This document shows positions 1 through 5,040 of a stretch of DNA of 5,331 bases, one piece after another. This DNA comes from Christensenella sp. UBA941 (GTDB lineage: Bacteria > Bacillota > Clostridia > Christensenellales > UBA941). Below the pieces are notes generated by a model. That model worked only from the letters and a program-made list of their open reading frames with translations. It was not told the origin of the DNA and made no database searches. Position 1 is the stretch's first letter, and every line of letters begins with the position of its first letter. Location: NCBI GenBank assembly GCA_002293365.1, contig DBDD01000257.1, positions 1,561-6,891 on the forward strand. The letters are read 5' to 3'. The position numbers were made by a program, and so were the translations under genes.

Positions 1-479
1 GTCTGTTCCTCCTTCAAGAGCAGGTGCATTTCATCCAGATAAAACCAAGTTTTTCTGTGTTGCGCCCTGTTTGCGGTAACGCGATTCCAGACAGAATCTT
101 GAAGAATGAGCATAGCAATCTTTTTCAGGCCCTTGCCGAGCTCTTTCAGGTCGTAGCAAACGAGCCGATTATTGAGATTGACGTTGGTACGGTGGTTAAA
201 GATGTTGAGCGAACCTGACACATATATCTCCAATGCTGTAGCTATCCGCTGCGCCTCCGGCTCCGCCTGCTTACGCATGATCTCGTACATGTCCCCAAGA
301 ACAGGCATGTTTTCGGGCTTTGGGTCGGCAAGGTAATCACGGTAAACAAGGCGGGTGCAGCGGTCGATGATGGTGCGCTCCACGGGTTGCAGGCCGTCTT
401 TGCCCCCAATTATGAGCTCACACAGCGAAAGTATGAAGTCACTTTTAAGGGTCAAAGGGTCGTCCTCAGACGTGTATTG
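1..479 (-). pseudogene. virB4: VirB4-type conjugation ATPase, fragment lacking its N-terminal part
   Basis: The frame is open without a break from 479 to the left edge, giving about 159 residues. The translation reads like the mid/C-terminal ATPase part of VirB4/TraE proteins of clostridial conjugative elements: LKSDFILSLCELIIGG near the beginning, then ADPKPENMP, EAQRIATALEIYV and FNHRTNVN, and finally a Walker B strand WFYLDEMHLLLKEEQ. Family members are cytoplasmic, membrane-associated ATPases that power type IV secretion during conjugation. Directly upstream in frame is a TGA (482-480), and behind it I see no VirB4-like sequence in any frame. The N-terminal half and the Walker A loop are therefore missing and the remnant should be inactive. 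The 3' part lies outside the window. Very sure of the family; fairly sure it is truncated rather than interrupted by an insertion whose other end lies outside the window. Confidence 0.88.
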
Positions 480-498
480 TCAAGGGGGAATAAGGTCG

Positions 499-549
499 AT
501 GCATAAATCGGTCTAGCTTTCATGTTTCCTGTCGGCGATAATTATGCAT
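499..549. repeat. imperfect inverted repeat, about 12 bp arms
   Basis: The left arm ATGCATAAATCG (499-510) pairs with the right arm CGATAATTATGCAT (536-549): eight perfect pairs (ATGCATAA/TTATGCAT), a two-base TT bulge, then four more pairs (ATCG/CGAT). The loop is about 25 bases. It lies 20 bases beyond the VirB4 break point. It could be a recombination-site remnant or a transcript hairpin. No T-tract follows on either strand, so it is not a standard terminator. Confidence 0.4.
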
Positions 550-605
550 TTTCTATAATGCGGGAACGCTTTATCATCAAGACTACGGCTTGCTGACCCC
601 CTCAT

Positions 606-857
606 TTGTACAGAACTCTTTTACGCTTTGACCACGCTCTCGGCGCTCCTGTATCCGCTGCGCCCATTTCGCCAATCAACTTGTCTGAAGCGATTGTATA
701 CCTTATGCTTCCCTGGGCCATGTACCACGTTTTTGACGGTTACTGGCGATTTGGAGAGCTTGCTGCCGCGGAAGCCGGTGTTACCGGATTATTGTCGGGC
801 GGCTTAGGGGCATCTCAATTCTCTAAGCATCAGATATCCAAGACCAGTAAAAGATGA
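606..857 (+). pseudogene. possible C-terminal remnant of a membrane protein, family not recognised
   Basis: This 83-codon frame is the only sizeable one on the plus strand that does not lie opposite a convincing gene. It begins at a TTG with no Shine-Dalgarno sequence, 9 bases after an in-frame TGA (594-596), so it lacks a credible start. The translation contains a hydrophobic stretch, NLSEAIVYLMLPWAMYHVF (about residues 25-43), then a Gly/Ala-rich part and a basic tail ending ISKTSKR. Another plus frame is open through to a TAG near 827 and overlaps it, so a frameshifted older gene is possible. I do not recognise the family and the frame could be fortuitous. Its orientation is opposite to every other gene here. 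Confidence 0.3.
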
Positions 858-875
858 TCCGTATTTTACGCTTAC

Positions 876-892
876 AAATAACGGAGTTATTT
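876..892 (+). terminator. weak A+T-rich hairpin, possible terminator
   Basis: AAATAAC (876-882) and GTTATTT (886-892) form a perfect 7-bp stem around a GGA loop, followed on the plus strand by CTTTTC. It overlaps the stop codon of the three-helix membrane protein on the minus strand (887-889). The stem has only one G-C pair and the T-tract is short, so termination efficiency is doubtful. If real, it would end plus-strand transcription from the 606-857 side. On the minus strand no U-tract follows. Confidence 0.25.
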
Positions 893-1207
893 CTTTTCTA
901 CTGATGCTTTATACTTAACAATACATCCCCACAAAAATCCAGCCACAAGATATCCGATGATGATAATATACAGTGGATAACCTTGATATAACTCAGGTGG
1001 GGGCATCTGGATTCGAAAAAGGCCGACCGACGTAATTGAAATAATGCTTAAAAATGGAAAGATGCGTAATACTATTATGTCTGCTTGCTTGCTATTTCTT
1101 TTAAAAAATATCTTCCGTGGAATAAGCAGGGCAAGGCAAAACCCAACAACCATGACTATTAATGCTATGTATACATAATGCGGATGAGTAACTATCAACT
1201 TTTTCAT
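887..1207 (-). CDS. small three-helix membrane protein, unknown family
   Basis: 106 residues with three predicted membrane helices at about 11-30, 44-64 and 78-97. The loop between helices 1 and 2 is strongly basic (RKIFFKRNSK) and the C-terminus is also basic (KYKASVEKK). By the positive-inside rule the N-terminus would face out and the C-terminus in. No enzymatic motif is visible. The ATG overlaps the stop of the upstream lipoprotein gene in an ATGA (1207-1204), so the two are translationally coupled and probably work together. AAAGGA abuts the ATG with almost no spacer; a TTG at codon 4 would be better spaced, so a three-residue shorter product is possible. Small size and coupling would suit an accessory, anchoring or immunity-type protein, but nothing in the sequence proves this. 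Confidence 0.75.
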   Translation of the reverse strand: MKKLIVTHPHYVYIALIVMVVGFCLALLIPRKIFFKRNSKQADIIVLRIFPFLSIISITSVGLFRIQMPPPELYQGYPLYIIIIGYLVAGFLWGCIVKYKASVEKK

Positions 1208-2247
1208 TCCTTTCTAATCGGATAAATATAATCGTATTCAAATGGTATTACTATTTCTCCTTTTAGGTCTATTATGCCCCATCTAAGAACTCCGCCAAAG
1301 TCCTGTGCAATTGGTGCATAGCCATCACAAAAAGAACCTACCTGAGTATATAAATAATCAATGACCAGTGCTCCATGAGTATCAATAAACCCCCATTTTC
1401 CTTCTGCGTTCTGGACTCCAAGTAATTCATCAGAATTTATAATCGCATTCATAAATCGAGCAGGAACAATCTTCTTGCAATTTGAGCCTATCAAACTCCA
1501 ATGCATCTTGCCTGCATATATCTCACCATAAAAAGCGCGAGCATTTACGAATGGCGTAATAGAATCTTTATCATCCAATAAAACATTGCCATTAACATCA
1601 ATAATTTTATACTTTCTAACTCCATCTAGCGTATATTCACAACTTATCATGTCTTCATAATATCCAACGACTGAAATGATGTCGTCGCCTAAAGCAATTA
1701 TATGATTGCCTTGTGAATCCAAAAGCATATGGTTTCCTTTTTCGTCAATCGCAATGTAAGCGTTCGAGAAAACCCTCATACAGCTTTGCATTGGGGAACT
1801 GATTTTTTCTCCACTCTTTTCAATAAAGAAATATTTATCTTGATCTTTTATTACAGATACACCGTCAATAAAATCACCAGCCCAATCAAAAATTGCTGGA
1901 AGAATGATATCGTTTTCCGAATTAATATATCCCCACTTCGCGTCGATCTGTATAGCAGCTAAATTCGAACTAAAATTTTGTGCATTACTGTACTCTGGGC
2001 GAATTACTTCATTAAATTGATTGTCAAGAAATCCCCACTTATAATTTCTATATATACGTAATACACCCTCTGATGATTGGTCGATGTATTCATAGGTTCT
2101 GTCTATGATCCGAATATTTTTATCGTTGATAATACTAAATTCGCCATTATTATTTATAATAAAATGCCGATCTTGATCGTTGAACGAATTGCATCCGCCT
2201 AAAAGGAGTAATGACAGAAGTATTAGGAGTACGATTATTTTTAACAT
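1204..2247 (-). CDS. WG-repeat lipoprotein
   Basis: 347 residues from the ATG at 2247. The open frame reaches a GTG at 2256, but AAGGTG sits 6 bases before the ATG and overlaps that GTG, so the ATG is the better start. The N-terminus is a lipoprotein signal: a Leu/Ile-rich core followed by the lipobox LGGC, with Cys19 as the lipidated residue. The mature part carries degenerate WG repeats, with cores KWGFLD, KWGYIN, KWGFID and RWGIID, each followed by acidic/polar residues and I-x-P-x-x-(F/Y) elements such as VIRPEY, ILPAIF and VIPFEY. The middle repeats are eroded (KYFFIE, HWSLIG). WG-repeat proteins are usually extracytoplasmic and probably bind partners; no catalytic role is established. 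Here it should be anchored on the outer face of the membrane, coupled to the downstream membrane protein gene. Confidence 0.85.
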   Translation of the reverse strand: MLKIIVLLILLSLLLLGGCNSFNDQDRHFIINNNGEFSIINDKNIRIIDRTYEYIDQSSEGVLRIYRNYKWGFLDNQFNEVIRPEYSNAQNFSSNLAAIQIDAKWGYINSENDIILPAIFDWAGDFIDGVSVIKDQDKYFFIEKSGEKISSPMQSCMRVFSNAYIAIDEKGNHMLLDSQGNHIIALGDDIISVVGYYEDMISCEYTLDGVRKYKIIDVNGNVLLDDKDSITPFVNARAFYGEIYAGKMHWSLIGSNCKKIVPARFMNAIINSDELLGVQNAEGKWGFIDTHGALVIDYLYTQVGSFCDGYAPIAQDFGGVLRWGIIDLKGEIVIPFEYDYIYPIRKE

Positions 2248-2266
2248 TTCTATCACCTTCTATTTT

Positions 2267-2300
2267 GGCAGTGAGCCAGCTAATATTGCGACTCACTGCC
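2267..2300 (-). promoter_or_regulatory. perfect 9-bp hairpin in the leader of the lipoprotein gene
   Basis: GGCAGTGAG (2267-2275) and CTCACTGCC (2292-2300) are perfect inverted repeats around a 16-base loop. On the minus-strand transcript the structure lies about 7 bases before the AAGGTG ribosome binding site of the lipoprotein gene. It is followed by AAAATAG, not a U-tract, so it is not an ordinary terminator for the upstream gene. It could be an intercistronic stabilising or attenuating structure, or a protein-binding palindrome. Confidence 0.5.
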
Positions 2301-2324
2301 TACTATATTATCTGAGCAAATATA

Positions 2325-2343
2325 CTAATTATTTAATAATTAG
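2325..2343 (-). terminator. A+T-only hairpin at a stop codon, weak terminator candidate
   Basis: CTAATTATT (2325-2333) and AATAATTAG (2335-2343) are perfect 9-bp arms around a single central base. They span the TAA stop (2342-2340) of the secreted protein gene. On the minus strand the sequence TATATTTGC follows. The stem has only one G-C pair at its base and the following tract is poor, so it may just be A+T-rich palindromic sequence. Confidence 0.25.
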
Positions 2344-2978
2344 GTCCAAGATTCATAGATGGTTAAATTATCAACCAATCGTGTGTATGCAGAATCCAGG
2401 TACCACCGCTGTACTAATTTACGCTCGAAGTTCGGCATATAATCAAAAGCATATACATCTTCTATCATATACATAGTCTGCGTATGGAATCCAGTATACA
2501 CCGCCGTGTCGATTGCGAGTAAAGCAAGTGCACCGGCCAACGCGCTTGCAGGCGGGAGGGCGACTGCTAGAATTAAAGTCAATGCATGAGAAGATATAAA
2601 GTATATATCTTGAAACAACTGAAAGTTATACGTCCTCTGGCCCAAATACTGGTTGTAGTTTGCGGGACCATAAAAGGGCACTGGAGTACTTTTCTTAACC
2701 CACATTGCTCTTCTTTGAACTTCTTGTCCATATTCGAGAATAGCACTTCCATTTAACGAGATTACATTATTGTTGTTTGATACGCGATAATTATTCAAGC
2801 CATTCACTTCTATTGTAGAGCCTTCTGCAATAGATGTGATAAGCATTGCTTGCCCGTCAACAACCACTATACTTTGTTTTGTGTTGCTCTCCCCAGGTAT
2901 AGTAATCTCGGCGTATGCCGACATGCTTGCCAAAGTGATCAAGACGAAAACAAGAATCAAAGATATAACTTTCTTCAT
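2340..2978 (-). CDS. secreted protein with an internal hydrophobic stretch, unknown family
   Basis: 212 residues from the ATG at 2978. The frame extends to 3029, but the promoter -10 box ends at 3036, so transcription would begin at about 3029. AAGG sits about 7 bases before ATG 2978, and that ATG starts directly with a signal peptide: MKK, a hydrophobic core, then a cleavage site after SAYA. The mature part begins with a short beta-rich, Asn-rich domain (about 24-90). After an aromatic segment (PFYGPANYNQYLGQRTYNFQLF) comes a 30-residue Ala/Leu-rich hydrophobic stretch (about residues 129-161, LTLILAVALPPASALAGALA and on). The end is Tyr-rich and polar. The hydrophobic stretch, split by PP, could be a membrane helix or a helical hairpin as in pore-forming or bacteriocin-like proteins. 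That is speculation; I do not recognise the family. Confidence 0.75.
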   Translation of the reverse strand: MKKVISLILVFVLITLASMSAYAEITIPGESNTKQSIVVVDGQAMLITSIAEGSTIEVNGLNNYRVSNNNNVISLNGSAILEYGQEVQRRAMWVKKSTPVPFYGPANYNQYLGQRTYNFQLFQDIYFISSHALTLILAVALPPASALAGALALLAIDTAVYTGFHTQTMYMIEDVYAFDYMPNFERKLVQRWYLDSAYTRLVDNLTIYESWT

Positions 2979-3035
2979 TTTTAACCTTACCTTTCGGGCT
3001 TCAACGAGACATTCAACTCCTGAGGCCATTTATTT

Positions 3036-3041
3036 ATTATA
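3036..3041 (-). promoter_or_regulatory. -10 box for the secreted protein gene at 2978
   Basis: A perfect TATAAT lies on the minus strand at 3041-3036, in the context CGTATAATAAATAAATGG. Transcription would begin near 3029, giving a leader of about 50 bases before ATG 2978. No good -35 match exists at 16-18 bases upstream (TCAACG at the 17-base position), so the promoter may need an activator. The sequence suggests the genes from here onward can be expressed independently of the sigma factor operon. Confidence 0.5.
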
Positions 3042-3121
3042 CGAGTTTATAAATTATTCGTTGAGTGGTAATACATGATAACTACTTAGCACGCTACAAG
3101 ATAAACACTGCGACGAGTTTA
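3041..3121. repeat. 9-bp direct repeat ACGAGTTTA flanking the intergenic region
   Basis: ACGAGTTTA occurs at 3041-3049, touching the -10 box of the gene starting at 2978, and again at 3113-3121, just past the stop of the preceding gene. The copies are 72 bases apart. They could be operator half-sites or a chance repeat in A+T-rich DNA. Confidence 0.25.
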
Positions 3122-3124
3122 CTT

Positions 3125-3556
3125 CTAGTATGTCGCCTCCGTATACGTACTAACATACTCAGTGGAACCGCGCGTCACAGCCGCATTAACCGTCAGCCGA
3201 TACGTCCCGCTGGATACGCTGTTTGATCTGCTCCAAAGAAGCATATCGCTTTCCGCCGTAACATTACTCCATGTCGCAATCGGGTTGGAAAGCGTACCGT
3301 TTGCGTTAACGCGCTGTAGCGTAAACGTTGCTACGATCTTGCTCGTTCCGGAGTAGCCTGTAATGCTGCCGGTGCAATTCGCCTGTCCGTTTGAGAAGGA
3401 CAAGCCCAGTCTTATGCTGGCTGTGTTTGTCCACCTTCGCTGAATGGGCTTAAAAGCCTCAGCGCCGTCGGTAGGCGAATCGGCCAGCGAAAACGCGCCA
3501 AAGTTAAGCAACGCAATGGCCGCCAGCATCATCGCCAACCATCTTTTTGATTTCAT
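3125..3556 (-). CDS. small secreted Ser/Thr-rich beta-sandwich-like protein
   Basis: 143 residues from the ATG at 3556. The open frame reaches 3637, but those 27 extra codons lie across a G+C-rich hairpin and would put a charged tail before the signal peptide. GGAG lies 10 bases before ATG 3556. The signal peptide is MKSKRWLAMMLAAIALLNFGAFSLA, quoted here only in part as MKSKRW...FSLA, with cleavage before DSP. The mature part (about 118 residues) alternates hydrophobic and Ser/Thr residues: ASIRLGLSFSNGQANCTGSI, IVATFTLQRV, YRLTVNAAVTR. This suggests a single beta-sandwich domain. It resembles small clostridial exported proteins of the DUF6147 kind, from memory and unverified. One cysteine, no catalytic motif. 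It follows the anti-sigma gene by 91 bases and may be a target or structural output of that regulon. Confidence 0.75.
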   Translation of the reverse strand: MKSKRWLAMMLAAIALLNFGAFSLADSPTDGAEAFKPIQRRWTNTASIRLGLSFSNGQANCTGSITGYSGTSKIVATFTLQRVNANGTLSNPIATWSNVTAESDMLLWSRSNSVSSGTYRLTVNAAVTRGSTEYVSTYTEATY

Positions 3557-3566
3557 TTGTACCACG

Positions 3567-3618
3567 CTCCAATCTTTTTTGCCCCTTGGGGGAAGGGGCT
3601 TACTATAATAACGATTGG
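3567..3618 (-). promoter_or_regulatory. structured leader with two nested stems over the ribosome binding site
   Basis: The inner stem is GCCCCTT/AAGGGGC (3599-3593 with 3587-3581 on the minus strand) around a CCCCC loop. The outer stem is CCAATC (3618-3613) with GATTGG (3574-3569). The outer 3' arm includes the GG of the GGAG ribosome binding site (3570-3567) of the secreted gene starting at 3556. An A6 run lies between the inner and outer stems. The arrangement could limit translation until opened. It is not a terminator for the minus strand because A residues, not U residues, follow the inner stem. Confidence 0.45.
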
Positions 3619-3647
3619 GACGAAGCATATCTGACAAGATAACAGAT

Positions 3648-4361
3648 TTATTTTAAAATTATTTTTTTCGACGGCTTTACTCCATCAACAATTTTATATA
3701 AATCCGTTAATCCAACAGGAGATATCAGCGAGAATACGTTGCCGTATGTTTCCCAGAGCACAGTGTTCTCCTTTGTATTTTCATCGGCTACGAAAACATG
3801 CAGTATCAAGCCCGAATGCTGAACTTGCATGTACTCCCTTCGCTCATTGTCCAAAGAGACCACAAGCCCTTCGCCGGAAGGGGAATACTCGAAGACAATA
3901 CGTCGGCCAAGCCCATCGGAAAAAACAACGATTGTAGATGTGTCGGCCTGTAAGGTTTCCGTCTCGATAAAACCTTCCGGTAGATAAGATATCTCAAATT
4001 GTCCATAAGTTCTCTCGTCAGCGCCTTCCGAAAAGCTAAATTTAGTAAACTTATCGAACCATTCGACAACCGTTCTAACGACAGCCGCCCGAACATCTTC
4101 TGATATAAGCATAACTCCGAACGCAACGCCCAGGATAATCAAGAAACTCGCCGCGACCGTTCGCAATACCCGCAATGCCCTGCGCCGACTTTCTTTTTTT
4201 ATCAGGCTTCGCATACGCGATTCAAAACGATGCGAAAAAACATATCGCTTTCGCAGTTCTTCTTCGGAAGGTAACACTTCCAATTCGCGATTCGAGTTTT
4301 CGGTAACTGCGCTCACCAGCAGGGCTTCAAATAAGCTTTTCTGATAAGAGGAATCATTCAT
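3648..4361 (-). CDS. membrane anti-sigma factor, DUF4367-type
   Basis: 237 residues. The cytoplasmic N-terminal part (1-68) contains the segment FSHRFESRMRSLIKKESRRR, typical of clostridial anti-sigma partners. It has no His/Cys zinc motif of the ZAS type. One membrane helix follows at about 69-87 (VAASFLIILGVAFGVMLI). The extracytoplasmic part carries a YLPEGF motif (about 131-136) and a beta-rich C-terminal region matching the DUF4367 style (VFSDGLGRRIVFEYSP ... GLTDLYKIVDGVKPS). The role by family is to hold the sigma factor at the membrane and release it on an envelope signal sensed outside. The ATG overlaps the last 8 bases of the sigma gene (ATGAATGA), and GAGGG lies upstream within it, so the two are translationally coupled. 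The signal is unknown. Confidence 0.88.
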   Translation of the reverse strand: MNDSSYQKSLFEALLVSAVTENSNRELEVLPSEEELRKRYVFSHRFESRMRSLIKKESRRRALRVLRTVAASFLIILGVAFGVMLISEDVRAAVVRTVVEWFDKFTKFSFSEGADERTYGQFEISYLPEGFIETETLQADTSTIVVFSDGLGRRIVFEYSPSGEGLVVSLDNERREYMQVQHSGLILHVFVADENTKENTVLWETYGNVFSLISPVGLTDLYKIVDGVKPSKKIILK

Positions 4362-4908
4362 ACTGAATACCCTCTGTCTCTAAATAAACGCGCAGCTGTT
4401 TCCTTGCTCTCCAAAGTCTTTGCGAAGCGGTATCGTATGAAATATCAAGCATCGAAGCGATAGAGCTTATCGAATACCCATGCACATATTTTAATTCAAA
4501 TACAGTTTTGTAAATTTCATCGAGGTTAGCCATAGATTCCAGCAACAAATTATAACCTTCCTTAGAAATAAGCTGCTCGATTGGGGAGGGCTGTAAGGAT
4601 TCCATCTTGAATTCTTCATTCTCAAACGGTTCTTTCCTTAAGCTTTTTTCCTTTCGCAGCAAATCAATCGCGCAGTTCTTTACAATAATAACGAGCCAGC
4701 TCTTTGTTTTCCGACAAGAAACATCTTCCAATTTATCAAGATGCTTGATCACTTTTAAAAAAGCATTATGCACGGCGTCCTCGCCCATACTCTGATCTTC
4801 AAGAATACCCATGGCGACATGAAGCATCGTAAAGCGGTACTTATCGTAAATCTCTATAAACTTTTGCTTATCGGATTCCGTTTCGATAAGCGCGAGATAG
4901 ATTAGCAA
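4354..4908 (-). CDS. ECF-type RNA polymerase sigma factor
   Basis: 184 residues from the TTG at 4908. Region 2 spans about 17-90, with FIEIYDKYR, EDAVHNAFLKVIKHL and the DNA-melting/-10 segment TKSWLVIIVKNCAIDLLRK. Region 4 (about 120-180) has a clear helix-turn-helix, SISSIASMLDISYDTASQRLWRARKQL. There is no region 1 or 3, as usual for the class. An ATG at 4929 would add seven residues (MAIGGDA), but the likely transcription start is at about 4930, leaving that ATG no leader. AGGTGG (4921-4916) lies 7 bases before the TTG, and MLIYLALIETE matches how clostridial relatives usually begin, from memory. It directs polymerase to target promoters once freed from the downstream-encoded anti-sigma factor. 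Confidence 0.9.
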   Translation of the reverse strand: MLIYLALIETESDKQKFIEIYDKYRFTMLHVAMGILEDQSMGEDAVHNAFLKVIKHLDKLEDVSCRKTKSWLVIIVKNCAIDLLRKEKSLRKEPFENEEFKMESLQPSPIEQLISKEGYNLLLESMANLDEIYKTVFELKYVHGYSISSIASMLDISYDTASQRLWRARKQLRVYLETEGIQYE

Positions 4909-4936
4909 AGCATCGCCACCTATCGCCATTTCCTAT

Positions 4937-4945
4937 ATTATATCA
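4937..4945 (-). promoter_or_regulatory. extended -10 promoter of the sigma/anti-sigma operon
   Basis: The minus strand reads TGATATAAT, a TGN extension plus a perfect TATAAT (4942-4937). The expected start of transcription is about 4931-4930. No good -35 box lies 16-18 bases upstream (AAAATA at the 17-base position), which is normal for extended -10 promoters. It is a housekeeping-type promoter; I found no clear ECF-style -35 AAC / -10 CGTC pair here that would show autoregulation. Confidence 0.55.
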
Positions 4946-5003
4946 CGATTTGACAGGCATATTTTGCGTGGCGAATTTGTTTAAACTTTGTTCACCGTTC
5001 CTT

Positions 5004-5032
5004 GCAGCGGGAGGTCCGGCTACTCCCGCCGC
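5004..5032 (-). terminator. strong hairpin just after the relaxase gene
   Basis: The arms 5032-5023 (GCGGCGGGAG) and 5013-5004 (CTCCCGCTGC, minus strand) form a 10-bp G+C-rich stem with one G-U wobble and a 9-base loop, beginning 8 bases after the relaxase stop. The wobble pair forms only in the minus-strand RNA; the plus-strand version has an A-C mismatch. This points to function in the relaxase transcript. The U-tract is missing (AAGGAACGG follows), so it may be a transcript-end stabiliser or a factor-dependent terminator. Confidence 0.5.
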
Positions 5033-5040
5033 ATTTTCGT

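Larger units (their letters stand above)
480..886. other. junction region without a convincing intact gene
   Basis: This stretch separates the VirB4 break from the A+T-rich cargo genes. The minus strand carries stops in all three frames. The plus strand holds one 83-codon frame (606-857) that may be a gene remnant, described separately. An imperfect inverted repeat lies at 499-510 / 536-549. I looked for insertion-sequence ends: the left side shows TGTCAAGGGGG (478-488) and the right side TGACCCCCTC (594-603), but these do not form matching terminal repeats and no transposase is visible. It is probably recombination scar material, an inference from position only. Confidence 0.5.

Noticed and set aside
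24..218. Plus-strand 64-codon frame
   Set aside because: It lies opposite the clearly conserved VirB4 frame and has no ribosome binding site; it is a shadow frame.
478..604. A miniature insertion element bounded by TGTCAAGGGGG and TGACCCCCTC
   Set aside because: The two ends share only the run of five G/C bases when inverted, no target-site duplication is visible and there is no transposase, so the ends are not convincing.
2180..2476. Plus-strand 98-codon frame across the lipoprotein/secreted gene boundary
   Set aside because: It crosses two well-supported minus-strand genes and their intergenic hairpin, with no domain-like features.
3569..3600. Intrinsic terminator after the anti-sigma gene
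   Set aside because: The hairpin is preceded by a T-run on the plus strand, so on the transcribed minus strand it is followed by A residues. That is the wrong orientation for a terminator of this operon.
3567..3650. ECF-type promoter before the secreted protein gene
   Set aside because: A CGTC occurs near 3620, but no AAC-type -35 element lies at the right distance, so control by the sigma factor encoded here cannot be claimed from the sequence.
3806..4126. Minus-strand 106-codon frame inside the anti-sigma gene
   Set aside because: It overlaps the anti-sigma gene in another frame, has a poor composition for a protein and lacks a ribosome binding site of its own.
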